From Rickettsia typhi (GTDB lineage Bacteria; Pseudomonadota; Alphaproteobacteria; Rickettsiales; Rickettsiaceae), in the NCBI GenBank assembly GCA_945865485.1, contig CAMBEC010000001.1:62001-126000 (forward strand): a stretch of 64,000 nucleotides of DNA, given 5' to 3'. Position numbers and translations under genes: made by a program. The notes beneath the pieces are model-generated. The model was given only the letters and a program-made list of their open reading frames with translations, did not search any database and had not been told where the DNA came from. Numbering within the stretch: the first letter of the stretch is position 1; every line of letters starts with the position of its first letter. Of this stretch, positions 42,439 to 52,446 are shown piece after piece.

Positions 42439-43134
42439 ATGACTATTTGGACAGCAATTGAAAGTGACGATTTAGATGCATTAATAGAGGAACTAGGAAC
42501 AGCTGATATCAATGACTTAAACGAAGAAGGGGCACATGCTGTACATTTTGCAGCGGCAAAGGATGCAATAAAATGTTTTAAATATCTTGTAGATGCTAAA
42601 AATATAACCACCTATTTCGCCGCAGGATCTTACAATGGGATAGGAGTAGAGAAACTCAAAAAACTTAAAGGGGATGTGAGAGAAGGGTTGTATACTAAGG
42701 ATGGTTGGACGGCTATGCATATTGCAGCAAAAGAAGGAAGCCTAAATGTGATGAAATATTTGGTAGAAGAGCTGAATGCTGATATTAACGACTGTACAAC
42801 GTCTGCATCTTTTGCTATCGCTTCCCAGATGGTACAAGGTAAAGGTTTCTTGTCTGCTTTATTGTCAAAACCAACTACACCTTCTACCCCATCTAAAAGC
42901 CCTCTATATATAGCAGCTGAGAATAAATCTACAGAGATAATCAAGTACCTAACAGCTCATCAGGCTAAGGTTTTCCTTAATGCAAAAGAAACCAACGTTT
43001 TTGATGAGTATATTGCCAACACTATCCAACAAGAAGGAGTGAATGTCAGCATTATCAATTTTAATAATCCTGATGATGAGACTGTTAACACCCTAGGTAA
43101 TGTGGATAATAATGACTCCGATAGTGAAAGTTAG
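42439..43134 (+). CDS. Ankyrin-repeat protein
   Basis: A 231 aa protein made of ankyrin repeats. Clear units are GAHAVHFAAAKDAIKCFKYLVDA, DGWTAMHIAAKEGSLNVMKYLVEE and SPLYIAAENKSTEIIKYLTAH, separated by longer loops. The C-terminus is acidic. Proteins of this kind in Rickettsiales are often secreted into the host by type IV or type I systems; no signal is visible here to prove it. I prefer the ATG at 42439 over a GTG nine bases upstream, because the GTG overlaps the AGG Shine-Dalgarno. Confidence 0.85.
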   Translation: MTIWTAIESDDLDALIEELGTADINDLNEEGAHAVHFAAAKDAIKCFKYLVDAKNITTYFAAGSYNGIGVEKLKKLKGDVREGLYTKDGWTAMHIAAKEGSLNVMKYLVEELNADINDCTTSASFAIASQMVQGKGFLSALLSKPTTPSTPSKSPLYIAAENKSTEIIKYLTAHQAKVFLNAKETNVFDEYIANTIQQEGVNVSIINFNNPDDETVNTLGNVDNNDSDSES

Positions 43135-43236
43135 TATACAAAGGCATGCACCCAGCATGCGCTTGATGAAACTAACGCTGCTGCAGACTACTACTCTACT
43201 ATACTTACTACTCTAAAGCTGCAATTAGAGTTCCTA

Positions 43237-43274
43237 CTTTTTATTAGCCCCGCAGAAGCGGGACTAATAAAAAG
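43237..43274. terminator. Bidirectional terminator between ankyrin gene and clpB
   Basis: A 17-position stem with one mismatch, CTTTTTATTAG-CCCGC against GCGGG-CTAATAAAAAG, loop AGAA. The T runs on both strands suit both converging genes. Confidence 0.85.
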
Positions 43275-43284
43275 AGATTCATAT

Positions 43285-45852
43285 TCAAATATCAAGTTTA
43301 CCATTAGCACAAGTAAGATTGATTTTATCTCCGCTAATATAGGATCCAGCTAATATTTTCTTTGCCAGACTATTCTGCACTTCTTTTTGAATAATTCTTT
43401 TTAGCGGCCGAGCACCAAAGGCTGGGTCATAACCCTTATCTCCCAGATACTCTACAGCACTTTCATCATATTCAAGGTTAATATTCTGAGTCGCTAAAAT
43501 ATTTTTTAATTCATTAAGTTGGATTTTTACGATCTCATTCATGTGCGACCTGTTCAAACGATGAAACAATATTATCTCATCAAGACGATTCAAAAATTCT
43601 GGTCTAAAGGCCGCTTGAACATACTCCATCACTTGGTCTCGGACTAAAGCAGTATCTTCACCATCAGCTTGATTGACAAGCACTTCTGAACCAAGATTTG
43701 AAGTAAGAACTATTATTGTATTTTTAAAATCTACCACATGACCTTGGCTATCTGTCAGACGCCCTTCATCCAAAATTTGTAACATCACATTAAAAATATC
43801 AGGATGAGCTTTCTCGATTTCATCAAATAATATGATTTGATATGGTCGTCTACGAACTGCTTCCGTCAATGCACCGCCTTGTTCATATCCAACATAACCA
43901 GGAGGAGCCCCAATCAACCTTGCTACTGCATGTTTCTCCATATATTCTGACATATCGAACCTTAGTACTGCACTGCGATCACTAAATAAAAATTCAGCCA
44001 GAGCCTTGGTAAGCTCAGTCTTACCAACACCTGTTGGACCAAGAAATAAAAATGAACCAAGTGGTCGGTGTTGATCGGCGATACCAGCACGAGACCTGCG
44101 TATAGCATCACTGACTGCTTCTATAGCATCATCCTGACCTATTACTGTCGCTTGCAGGTTTTTTTCCATCTTAAGCAGTTTATCTCGTTCACTCGAAAGC
44201 ATACTATCAATTGGAATTCCAGTGATTTTAGAAACAAGAGTGGCTATATCTTCTTCTGTCACTCTTTCTTTCAAAAGCTTATTATCAGTTTGTTCTTCAG
44301 CAGATTTTAGCTTTGCTGTTATTTCTGGAATCACACCATATTTTAACTCACTAGCCCTGGTAAGGTCGCCCCTTCTTTCAGATTTTTCAAGTTCTATTTT
44401 GGCATTTTCGAGATCTTCTTTTAATTTTTGTGCAGATAACATCTTGTTCTTTTCAGCTAACCATTTTGAGCTTAAATCCATTGATTTAGCCTCAAGCTCT
44501 GCGAGCTCTGAAGTTAATTTAGTAACTTTCTTTTTTGAATTATCGTCTTTTTCTTTCTTCAATGCCGATAGTTCTATCTTTATTTGAATAACCTTGCGAT
44601 CAAGCTCATCTAATTCTTCAGGTTTACTAGATACTTCTATTTTCAAACGGCTTGCAGCTTCATCAAGCAAATCAATTGCCTTATCAGGCAAGAAACGATC
44701 AGTGATGTATCTGTTTGATAGAGTAGCAGCAGCAACTATGGCACCATCAGAAATAGTGACGCCATGATGCAACTCGTATCGATCTTTTATTCCTCGCATA
44801 ATTGAAATTGTATCGACAACGCTTGGTTCCGCAACATATACCGCCTGAAAGCGTCTTGCTAGCGCTGTATCTTTCTCAATATATCTTCTATACTCGTCAA
44901 GTGTGGTTGCACCAATACAATGTAGTTCACCTCTGGCAAGCATTGGTTTTAATAAATTTGAAGCATCCATTGCTCCATCAGTTTTTCCTGTACCAACAAG
45001 AAGGTGTAGCTCATCAATAAATAATATAATCTCGCCGCTAGACTCTTTTATTTCCTTTAATACTGCTTTTAAGCGTTCCTCAAATTCTCCTCGAAATTTT
45101 GCTCCAGCAATTAGAGCTCCCATGTCTAGCTCAAAAATTTTACAATTCACTAGCGATTCTGGGACATCCTTATGGTATATCCTCTGAGCAAGACCTTCAA
45201 TAATTGCAGTTTTACCAACACCAGGCTCGCCAATTAAAACAGGATTATTCTTTGAACGACGAGAAAGAACCTGAATTGCTCGCCTTATCTCCTCGTCCCT
45301 ACCTATTATGGGATCAATTTTTCCTTCCATAGCAAGTTTTGTTACGTCTCTACCGTATTTTAACAATGCATCATAACTTTCCTCAGCTGATTCACTATCA
45401 GCTGTCCTTCCCTTGCGCATGGCTAAAATTGCGGCTGTAGTTTTTTTTGAATCAATACCGAATTCTGCAAGAATTTTACCAACAATGTTCTTATCATATG
45501 TAAGGGCTTCAAACAATCTCTCTATTGTAACAAAACTGTCTTTATTTGTTGTAGCCAGTGCTAAAGATTTTTCAAGTAGCTTAAGCGAATCTGAGGAAAT
45601 GCTTACTTGCCCCCCTCCACCACTTATTTCTATAGTTGGCATACGTGCTAGTTCTTCTTCAGCTCTTGTTAAAATAAGATTAGTGCTCACCCCAATAGAA
45701 GCAAGGAGGTTCCTTATTACTTCCTGTTCCTCTGACACAAGAGTGACAAGAAAATGTATTGGTAAAAGTTGTTGGTGATTATTTTTTGCCGCTAACATCT
45801 GGGCACTAGAAATCACAGCTCTTGCTGCAGAGGTAAATTTTTCAATATTCAT
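43285..45852 (-). CDS. clpB: Chaperone ClpB (Hsp100 disaggregase)
   Basis: ATP-driven disaggregase acting with DnaK. The N-domain has the two Clp-N repeats. NBD1 has GEPGVGKT, then a long coiled-coil middle domain (about residues 390-510, rich in Lys/Glu/Leu) that is diagnostic of ClpB, then NBD2 with GPTGVGKT and [22 protein letters not shown]. There is no IGF/IGL docking loop, so it does not pair with ClpP. I start it at the ATG at 45852 ([10 protein letters not shown], 855 aa), matching the family start; an upstream ATG at 45891 adds 13 unlikely residues. Confidence 0.97.
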   Translation of the reverse strand: MNIEKFTSAARAVISSAQMLAAKNNHQQLLPIHFLVTLVSEEQEVIRNLLASIGVSTNLILTRAEEELARMPTIEISGGGGQVSISSDSLKLLEKSLALATTNKDSFVTIERLFEALTYDKNIVGKILAEFGIDSKKTTAAILAMRKGRTADSESAEESYDALLKYGRDVTKLAMEGKIDPIIGRDEEIRRAIQVLSRRSKNNPVLIGEPGVGKTAIIEGLAQRIYHKDVPESLVNCKIFELDMGALIAGAKFRGEFEERLKAVLKEIKESSGEIILFIDELHLLVGTGKTDGAMDASNLLKPMLARGELHCIGATTLDEYRRYIEKDTALARRFQAVYVAEPSVVDTISIMRGIKDRYELHHGVTISDGAIVAAATLSNRYITDRFLPDKAIDLLDEAASRLKIEVSSKPEELDELDRKVIQIKIELSALKKEKDDNSKKKVTKLTSELAELEAKSMDLSSKWLAEKNKMLSAQKLKEDLENAKIELEKSERRGDLTRASELKYGVIPEITAKLKSAEEQTDNKLLKERVTEEDIATLVSKITGIPIDSMLSSERDKLLKMEKNLQATVIGQDDAIEAVSDAIRRSRAGIADQHRPLGSFLFLGPTGVGKTELTKALAEFLFSDRSAVLRFDMSEYMEKHAVARLIGAPPGYVGYEQGGALTEAVRRRPYQIILFDEIEKAHPDIFNVMLQILDEGRLTDSQGHVVDFKNTIIVLTSNLGSEVLVNQADGEDTALVRDQVMEYVQAAFRPEFLNRLDEIILFHRLNRSHMNEIVKIQLNELKNILATQNINLEYDESAVEYLGDKGYDPAFGARPLKRIIQKEVQNSLAKKILAGSYISGDKINLTCANGKLDI

Positions 45853-46039
45853 ATATATATAACCGTATAATATTTTGCTTACACTTGTCATATATGCACT
45901 AAACCAAAAAAATCAATTGACCTTGAATTTGGCCTCTACTAAGATTTAAACCTTAGGTTGAATTAACAGTAATTTAAGTACGCTAATCTCTGCTTAAAGC
46001 TTGCTTGAAAGGATATAAATTTAATATTGGAGGGTTTTT

Positions 46040-47272
46040 ATGAAAAAGGGATGTGAGACAATAAATATAAATAATAGAGGAGGAGGAAATACTAGTAGCT
46101 ATCCAAGTGGCAGAAGTCATGGTAATAGTGATCATGGTGGGCATGCTGGTGGTGGGAGCGGAAGTGGCTATAGTAATAATCAGAATAGCGCTAGTTCCGC
46201 AACTTACACAGGTAATGTTAATTCCCAGGCGCTTGGTAAACAATATGCTCCTACAGAAGTTTTAGGAGCATCAGGTGATACAAGTAAAAATGTTTATGGG
46301 GATAGCGGGCCTATTCACGATATTATAGCTTTTTGTAGAAAAAAATCAGGTGACTGCTGGGGCAGCAACGCTCTTCATCACGGAGCTGGTGGCGTGGATG
46401 GTCCATTATATGTAAAAGCTATTAATCTAGGCAGAACTGATATGCACGATAAAGATGCAGGCAACTTGTTTTATGTGCTAAGAGACTTTAATTTTAGCTT
46501 GGATGTTATCAATTTATCTAATAATAAACTCGGAAATGTGGCTGTTGAATCTATGATATATGGGATCACTTGTCTACAATATCAAACTTTGTATAATCCT
46601 AGTAACTGGCAACCTTATCAGAGTACGATAAAAACAGTGCAAAGCGTTGTAAATATCAACCTGAGTAATAACCAAATAGGAGACGATGGTGCTAAATTGC
46701 TTGCCCATTATTTGGCAAATGGTAGTCTACCTCATCTTAAATACCTAGATATCTCAGGAAACAATATCAGTTATGAAGGGAATACTAAATTTGCAAAAGG
46801 TTTGCAGAACATGAAACAAGATATAAAGATTTTAATTAACAAAGTTATAAGTGTAGATGCTATACTCAGTGGAGGGAAGAAACAAAGCGATTTATTCTTT
46901 GGCTCAAAAGAAGAAAAACAAGCTGTTATAACAAACTACCTCGCACAAGCTCAAAGCAGTGGGATAAACACTCAAAAAGTAGGTGTAAGCAAAGGGATTT
47001 TTGATAAATTAAAAAATGATCAAAAACTATTAGGTAACTGGGTAGCAGGATTCATCAAATGTAATATAGTACCAGAAGATGCCACATCTTTGGCCGTTAA
47101 TGTAATCGTTGCTAAAATATCCAAAAAAGCTACTGGAGTTCTAGCCGCCACAGATGCGGTAGCTTGTTATTTCGAAGCTTTTGATGCTGGTGCTTCTTCT
47201 CAAGAAGGTGTTCAATTTATGTTAGATGCTGGAATGATAACTACAACTGATTTGTTAGGCAGTTTAGAATAA
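46040..47272 (+). CDS. Leucine-rich-repeat protein, putative effector
   Basis: A 410 aa protein with three parts. Residues 1-75 are low-complexity, rich in Gly, Ser, Asn and His (SHGNSDHGGHAGGGSG). Residues about 125-265 hold leucine-rich repeats of the ribonuclease-inhibitor type, with INLSNNKLGNVAVESM, INLSNNQIGDDGAKLLAHYLA and LDISGNNISYEGNTKFAKGL. The rest is a helical domain (LKNDQKLLGNWVAGF) I do not recognise. The first 100 codons or so are GC- and Gly-rich compared with their neighbours. LRR proteins of this eukaryote-like form are candidates for host-directed effectors. A strong GGAGGG lies before the ATG. The stop is two bases before a DUF805 gene. Confidence 0.75.
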   Translation: MKKGCETININNRGGGNTSSYPSGRSHGNSDHGGHAGGGSGSGYSNNQNSASSATYTGNVNSQALGKQYAPTEVLGASGDTSKNVYGDSGPIHDIIAFCRKKSGDCWGSNALHHGAGGVDGPLYVKAINLGRTDMHDKDAGNLFYVLRDFNFSLDVINLSNNKLGNVAVESMIYGITCLQYQTLYNPSNWQPYQSTIKTVQSVVNINLSNNQIGDDGAKLLAHYLANGSLPHLKYLDISGNNISYEGNTKFAKGLQNMKQDIKILINKVISVDAILSGGKKQSDLFFGSKEEKQAVITNYLAQAQSSGINTQKVGVSKGIFDKLKNDQKLLGNWVAGFIKCNIVPEDATSLAVNVIVAKISKKATGVLAATDAVACYFEAFDAGASSQEGVQFMLDAGMITTTDLLGSLE

Positions 47273-47274
47273 AA

Positions 47275-47634
47275 ATGTATAACTTATTATTTCACAAAGT
47301 ATTCACCTTCAAAGGCCGTAGCAGCAGAAAAGAATATATTACAAAAGTATTGTTACTAACTGTGTGCATTATAACATGGGTATACACTATTGATTTGTAT
47401 GGTAATGAAGACAGCTTATTTTCTTTTCTTTATGTTACGATTCTTTTTGTTTGTGAAATAGTATTATTTTTCCAATACTTCCCCTTAACAGTAAGAAGAC
47501 TACATGATCTAAATGAAAATGGTTGGTATGTACTAATTACCTTCTTACCGTTTGGGCAACTTCTCATTTTATGGTTAATGTTTATCAAAGGAACTCCTGG
47601 CCACAATAAATACGGTGAACCACCTTCAGATTAA
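47275..47634 (+). CDS. DUF805 membrane protein
   Basis: A 119 aa integral membrane protein with three or four helices. The family signature is complete: FTFKGRSSRKEYI at the start, VRRLHDLNENGWYVLI in the middle, and FIKGTPGHNKYGEPP at the end. The function of DUF805 is unknown. It follows the LRR gene after two bases, so the two are translated together, which makes a shared role possible. Confidence 0.9.
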   Translation: MYNLLFHKVFTFKGRSSRKEYITKVLLLTVCIITWVYTIDLYGNEDSLFSFLYVTILFVCEIVLFFQYFPLTVRRLHDLNENGWYVLITFLPFGQLLILWLMFIKGTPGHNKYGEPPSD

Positions 47635-47637
47635 TTT

Positions 47638-47658
47638 CCAATTTTTAGTAAAAATTGG
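47638..47658. terminator. Weak AT-rich hairpin between convergent genes
   Basis: CCAATTTTT (47638-47646) pairs with AAAAATTGG (47650-47658) around AGT. It may end transcription of the DUF805 gene and of the opposing permease. Confidence 0.35.
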
Positions 47659-47670
47659 CCGGAATTCTTT

Positions 47671-48441
47671 TTACGACTTAATTCGCCACCCTTTATCAAT
47701 GAGTTTAACTAGAATGAAATACATTATTCCATTGGATATCATAAGAAACAGTATGCCCCCAGTAATATTACCGTCGGCTTTATCAGTCAAACAATACCTA
47801 AAACCATCGATAATATAGAAAAAAGGATTCAATAAATTAATTTGCTGAAAGATAGGAGGCAACGATTGGACAGAGTAAAAAGTACCAGACAAAAAAGATA
47901 GCGGCGTAATCAAGTAACTAGTAATGGCTGAATGCTGGTCAAAGGAATTAGAAATCAACCCAGAAAGTAGCCCTAATTTTCCAAGTAAAGTGCATGATGC
48001 AAGTACATAAAAAACTAACAAAAACGGGTGCGCTAGGGTATAGTCAACAAACGGTATAAGAGAAATAGCAACAGCTATTCCAACAAATACTCCTCTAAGC
48101 ACAGCACCAATGGTAAATGCTATTATAATTTCAACACTACCAAATGGAGGAGTTAAAATATCAGAAATATAGCCTAACATTTTACTCATAATAAAAGAGG
48201 ATGAACTATTAGCAAAAGCATTTTGTACTATGCTCATAGCTATTAAGCCATAGCCCATAAAATCAATAAATTTAATACCAGAAATGGAAGCCTTATGGTT
48301 ACCTATAGCAAGAACAAAAACTGCTAAGAAAATTAATGCCGAAACTACTGGAGTGAAAATAGTTTGGTGATAAACTCGTAGGAATCTCTTTATCTCCCGT
48401 AAAGTCAGGCTATAAGTACCGTACCAATTTATCTTTTCCAT
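47671..48441 (-). CDS. ABC-2 type transporter permease
   Basis: Six-helix permease of the ABC-2 superfamily (256 aa from the ATG at 48441). Conserved elements are the N-terminal amphipathic segment with REIKRFLRVYHQTIFTPVVSALIF and the loop ILTPPFGSVEIIIAFTIGAVLRG, and, near the end, YLITPLSFLSGTFYSVQSLPPIFQQINLLNPFFYIIDGFR, which matches the YadH/NodJ/Wzm type signature. YadH pairs with an ATPase YadG, but none is adjacent. It could export a lipid or a polysaccharide. An upstream start at 48498 adds a hydrophobic leader I consider unlikely. Confidence 0.85.
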   Translation of the reverse strand: MEKINWYGTYSLTLREIKRFLRVYHQTIFTPVVSALIFLAVFVLAIGNHKASISGIKFIDFMGYGLIAMSIVQNAFANSSSSFIMSKMLGYISDILTPPFGSVEIIIAFTIGAVLRGVFVGIAVAISLIPFVDYTLAHPFLLVFYVLASCTLLGKLGLLSGLISNSFDQHSAITSYLITPLSFLSGTFYSVQSLPPIFQQINLLNPFFYIIDGFRYCLTDKADGNITGGILFLMISNGIMYFILVKLIDKGWRIKS

Positions 48442-48517
48442 AATAATGACTATTAATTTTTTGTAGATTATGATATATTGCGCGAGGATTTTTATCAATA
48501 ATAATTAAATATTACAA

Positions 48518-48580
48518 GTCATCCTGAACTTGTTTCAGGATCTAGGGCAACGAAAGAAGATCACCGATCAGGCCCGGGAT
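48518..48580 (-). repeat. Two-hairpin palindromic repeat, copy 4
   Basis: ATCCTGAA (48521-48528) with TTCAGGAT (48534-48541) is the first hairpin. The core, read on the minus strand, is GATCTTCTTTCGTTGCC, and the far arm is ATCCCGGGCC. It is oriented opposite to copies 1 to 3 and lies in the spacer between the permease and miaB. Confidence 0.7.
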
Positions 48581-48648
48581 AATTTTTGTACTCAGGGTGG
48601 CTCTTAAAGATAATGCAATAAATTAGTGTTACTATAAATATATCAAAA

Positions 48649-49983
48649 ATGTCAAAGAAGCTATACATAAAGACATATGGTTGTCAGATGAATGTCTATG
48701 ATTCGCTGAAAATGCAAGAATTATTGACCCCATTTGGTTTTGAAGCTACTGGGACACCAGATGACGCTGATATGTTTATTCTCAATACTTGCCATATTCG
48801 AGAAAAAGCTTCTGAAAAAATGTATTCTGAGCTTGGAAAAATAAAGCTTATAAAAGATACCAGAAAAAAAACCGGTCTTGCTACTATTATTACTGTTGCT
48901 GGGTGCGTTGCACAGGCTGAAGGAGAAGAAATTTTTAGGAGAGCTCCTTATGTCGATATAATTGTTGGTCCTCAGTCTTATCATACATTACCAGATTTGA
49001 TAGCAAAATTAGCTAGAGCGCAAAAGCACCTAATTGAACTAGATTTTATTGAAGAAGAAAAATTTGATAATTTACCACAAGGTTTTGAGAGCCAAGGAGC
49101 GAGTGCATTTGTTTCAGTTCAAGAGGGTTGTGATAAATTCTGTACCTTCTGCGTAGTACCTTACACAAGAGGAGCAGAATTTTCACGGCCAGTTGAACAA
49201 ATTTACCGAGAGTCTCTAGCCCTAGTTTCAAAAGGTGCCAAAGAAATTCACCTGCTTGGCCAGAATGTTAATGCTTATCACGGTAAAGCCAGCAATGAAA
49301 AAAATTATACTCTAGCAGATTTAATTCGCCATGTTTCCACAATCAATGGCCTAGAACGCATACGATATATGACATCTCACCCGACCGACATGAGTGATGA
49401 TCTAATTGCACTTCATGGCCTAGAGAAAAAATTAATGCCATTTTTGCATTTGCCTGTTCAGTCTGGATCTAACAAAATATTAAAAGCAATGAACCGGAAA
49501 CACACTAGGGAAGATTATTTTACAATTATCAATAAACTTAAAACTGCTCGCCCTGACATAGTGATGTCCTCTGATTTTATTGTTGGATTTCCTGGAGAAA
49601 CCGATGAAGATTTTGCAGATACAATGGATCTTGTTAAACGGGTAAAATTTGGCCAGTGCTTTTCCTTTAAATATAGCCCAAGGCCTGGAACACCCGCAGC
49701 AGCAATGGCTATGGTACCAGAAAATATAAAGACCGAAAGATTAGCTATCTTACAAAAAGAATTATTCAAACAACAGCTTGAATTTAATGAGTCATGTGTT
49801 GGCAAAATTATGCCAGTATTATTTGAAAAAGATGGTAAGTTTGATGGTCATATTGGTGGAAAAACACCTTACATGCAATCTGCTTATATTAGTGATGCCG
49901 ATAAAAATTTGATTGGTAAGATTGTAAACGTCAAAATCACTAAAGGTTCGGCAATTAGTGTTACAGGCAATATATTTATATGA
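48649..49983 (+). CDS. miaB: tRNA-2-methylthio-N6-dimethylallyladenosine synthase
   Basis: Radical-SAM methylthiotransferase modifying A37 of tRNAs that read UNN codons. The N-terminal UPF0004 domain provides auxiliary-cluster cysteines Cys12, Cys48 and Cys86. The radical-SAM cluster is Cys161, Cys165 and Cys168 in [17 protein letters not shown]. The C-terminal TRAM domain ([15 protein letters not shown]) binds RNA. The 444 aa length is normal. The stop overlaps the start of the next gene by four bases (ATGA). Confidence 0.97.
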   Translation: MSKKLYIKTYGCQMNVYDSLKMQELLTPFGFEATGTPDDADMFILNTCHIREKASEKMYSELGKIKLIKDTRKKTGLATIITVAGCVAQAEGEEIFRRAPYVDIIVGPQSYHTLPDLIAKLARAQKHLIELDFIEEEKFDNLPQGFESQGASAFVSVQEGCDKFCTFCVVPYTRGAEFSRPVEQIYRESLALVSKGAKEIHLLGQNVNAYHGKASNEKNYTLADLIRHVSTINGLERIRYMTSHPTDMSDDLIALHGLEKKLMPFLHLPVQSGSNKILKAMNRKHTREDYFTIINKLKTARPDIVMSSDFIVGFPGETDEDFADTMDLVKRVKFGQCFSFKYSPRPGTPAAAMAMVPENIKTERLAILQKELFKQQLEFNESCVGKIMPVLFEKDGKFDGHIGGKTPYMQSAYISDADKNLIGKIVNVKITKGSAISVTGNIFI

Positions 49984-52358
49984 TATTAAGATTTATTATA
50001 TTTACTACAAAAACAGCACTCTTCCTCGGTATGATAGGGGCAGCAATTTTGATGTATATAATATACCATTACACCAAAGACTTGCCTGATTATTCTCAGC
50101 TAAAAAAATATTACCCTCCTTCCATTACTAGAATGTATTCCGCTGATGGTAAGCTAATAGAAGAATTTGCCAGAGAGCATCGCATATTTATACCTATTAG
50201 CTCCGTGCCAAAAGCGCTAACACAAGCATTTATCGCAGCTGAGGATAAGAACTTTTATAGTCACGAAGGTATTGATATTTTTAGTATCTTTAGAGCGGCA
50301 ATAACTAATATTTCTCACATTATCAATAAACGCCGTCCTGAGGGCGGCTCAACTATTACACAACAGGTCGTAAAAACTTTTTTACTTTCTCCAGAACGTT
50401 CTTTTGAAAGAAAAATCAAAGAAGCTATTCTTTCCTACAGACTTTCACAAGTATTTACTAAAGATGAAATCTTAGAGTTATATTTAAATCAAATATTTCT
50501 TGGAAAAAGTGCCTATGGCGTAGCATCAGCTGCATTAAACTACTTTAATAAATCAATCGAAGAACTGACAATCAGTGAGTGTGCAGTCCTTGCTTCCCTA
50601 CCTAAAGCACCTTCGCAATATAACCCAGAGAAAAACTATAAAAGGGCCGTTGAGCGGAAAAATTACGTGATAGGTAGAATGTATGATGATGGTTACCTAA
50701 CTAAAGAAGAAGCAAAGCAAGCAATTGATGAGCCAATAAAACTAGCTAAATTTGATAAAGCACTGACTATAGACGCTGATTTCTACGCTGCAAAAGTAAG
50801 AGAAGAAGTGATTGAAATGTTTGGCGAGGAATATTTCTACACCGCTGGTCTTACAATTATGACATGCGTTGACTCCAAAATGCAAAAAGCAGCTACCAAC
50901 GCACTAAGGTTTGGTCTTAAAGCATACGATATGAAAAGAGGTTATCGTGGTTCTTTGCAAAATATTGATCTTAAAGATTGGCAGGAAACTCTTAAGAAAA
51001 TACCAAGTCCTTATGGGCTTTTACATTATAAACTAGCTGTTGTACTAGATGTTGCTGATACTCAAGCTAAGATTGGGCTTAGCAACGGATCTTCTGCTTT
51101 TATTTACTTAAAAGATATGAGCTGGACTGCAACTAATATCAAATCTGTAAAGAAAATATTAAAACCCGGCGATGTAATAGCTGCTGAAGTAATTGACAAG
51201 AAGTATTTTTTACAACAGATACCAGAAATTAATGGTGGCATCATGGTAATAGAGCATGAAACAGGCCGTGTCTTAGCAGCTGAAGGAGGATATGATTTTA
51301 GTGTAAGTAAGTTTGATCGAACAACTCAAGCTAAACGTCAACCAGGATCTCTTATCAAACCATTTGTATATATGGCTGCACTGGAGAATGGAGCAAAACC
51401 AACCGATATTTTTGATGATTCACCAATAGATGTCTACCAAGGTCCGGGGCTCCCTATATGGCGACCAAAAAATGACAATGGTAAATTTCTTGGACCAATA
51501 ACGTTAAGGAAAGGGATAGAAAAATCTCGCAATCTAATTACCGTTAGAGTTGGTCAATTTGCTGGCCTTGGTAAAGTTGCAGCACTTATCCGCAGGTTCG
51601 GTATTACTGATAGCCCAAAAGTTGTTCATTCTATTGTCCTTGGAGCAATAGAAACTACTTTAGAAAGAATGACAATTGCCTTTAGTATTATTGCTAATGG
51701 TGGAAAAGGAGTTGAGCCACAATTCATTGAGTTAATAAAAGACCGTAAAGGTAACGTAATTTATAAGAGAGATTACACCGAATGCCCAGAATGCAAATCC
51801 AACACAGCACTCTCCATAAATAATACAGAAGCTCCTACAATAAATAAAACTGAATCGCCTGTTATTATAGATGAAGCTACCAATTATCAAATGATATCAT
51901 TGTTGAAGGGAAGTGTGCAGCGTGGTACCGCGTCTGGAGCAAAGCACTTACCTTACGTTATTGCTGGAAAAACAGGAACAACAAACAAAGCTAAAGATGT
52001 GTGGTTTGTAGGATTTACGCCCAAAATAGTTGTTGGGACATATGTTGGATACGATAACCCAAGAAGCTTAGGAAATTCGGCTTATGGCTCTGTTTATGCT
52101 TTACCGGTATTCGTGCATTTTATGACTAATGGCTATAACTTCCCATCTGTAGATTTTGCAGTACCAAACTCAATAAGGCTTGAATCTATTGATTATGAGA
52201 CGGGAAAACCATCATCAGCCCCAGGAGCAATAATTGAAGCCTTGAAAGTAAATGGCTATAATCCTAAAATCAGTCCAAAAAATGAAGAAGCTGCTAATGA
52301 GCCAGTTTCTCCAATTACCAACATGGAAGATTTGGACAACTCAGAAGAAATTTATTAA
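49980..52358 (+). CDS. mrcA: Penicillin-binding protein 1A (bifunctional transglycosylase/transpeptidase)
   Basis: Class A PBP, 792 aa, anchored by an N-terminal helix (about residues 9-29). The glycosyltransferase domain shows [17 protein letters not shown] with the catalytic Glu, [14 protein letters not shown], and [13 protein letters not shown], then [16 protein letters not shown]. The transpeptidase domain has the SxxK motif in [12 protein letters not shown], the SxN motif in [10 protein letters not shown] and the KTG motif in [11 protein letters not shown]. It builds peptidoglycan in the periplasm, so this organism makes a wall, consistent with the murU-amgK pair. It is translationally coupled to miaB. 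Confidence 0.95.
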   Translation: MILRFIIFTTKTALFLGMIGAAILMYIIYHYTKDLPDYSQLKKYYPPSITRMYSADGKLIEEFAREHRIFIPISSVPKALTQAFIAAEDKNFYSHEGIDIFSIFRAAITNISHIINKRRPEGGSTITQQVVKTFLLSPERSFERKIKEAILSYRLSQVFTKDEILELYLNQIFLGKSAYGVASAALNYFNKSIEELTISECAVLASLPKAPSQYNPEKNYKRAVERKNYVIGRMYDDGYLTKEEAKQAIDEPIKLAKFDKALTIDADFYAAKVREEVIEMFGEEYFYTAGLTIMTCVDSKMQKAATNALRFGLKAYDMKRGYRGSLQNIDLKDWQETLKKIPSPYGLLHYKLAVVLDVADTQAKIGLSNGSSAFIYLKDMSWTATNIKSVKKILKPGDVIAAEVIDKKYFLQQIPEINGGIMVIEHETGRVLAAEGGYDFSVSKFDRTTQAKRQPGSLIKPFVYMAALENGAKPTDIFDDSPIDVYQGPGLPIWRPKNDNGKFLGPITLRKGIEKSRNLITVRVGQFAGLGKVAALIRRFGITDSPKVVHSIVLGAIETTLERMTIAFSIIANGGKGVEPQFIELIKDRKGNVIYKRDYTECPECKSNTALSINNTEAPTINKTESPVIIDEATNYQMISLLKGSVQRGTASGAKHLPYVIAGKTGTTNKAKDVWFVGFTPKIVVGTYVGYDNPRSLGNSAYGSVYALPVFVHFMTNGYNFPSVDFAVPNSIRLESIDYETGKPSSAPGAIIEALKVNGYNPKISPKNEEAANEPVSPITNMEDLDNSEEIY

Positions 52359-52407
52359 TAGCTTTCTTAACTATTTTACTTGTAATCGCTAACATACCAT
52401 TGTTACA

Positions 52408-52437
52408 CTAAAATAAAATTAAATAATTTTATTTTAG
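52408..52437. promoter_or_regulatory. 30-base AT-only palindrome over the ribosome-binding site
   Basis: Perfect 14-bp arms (52408-52421 and 52424-52437) with a two-base apex, nearly all A and T. The right arm ends in TTTTAG, which runs into the AGG of the likely ribosome-binding site, nine bases before the ATG at 52447. It could be an operator or a hairpin that hides the site. Confidence 0.45.
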
Positions 52438-52446
52438 GTAATCATT

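Noticed and set aside
45853..45891. Upstream start of clpB at 45891
   Set aside because: The extra 13 residues are absent from ClpB proteins; MNIEKFT is the family start.
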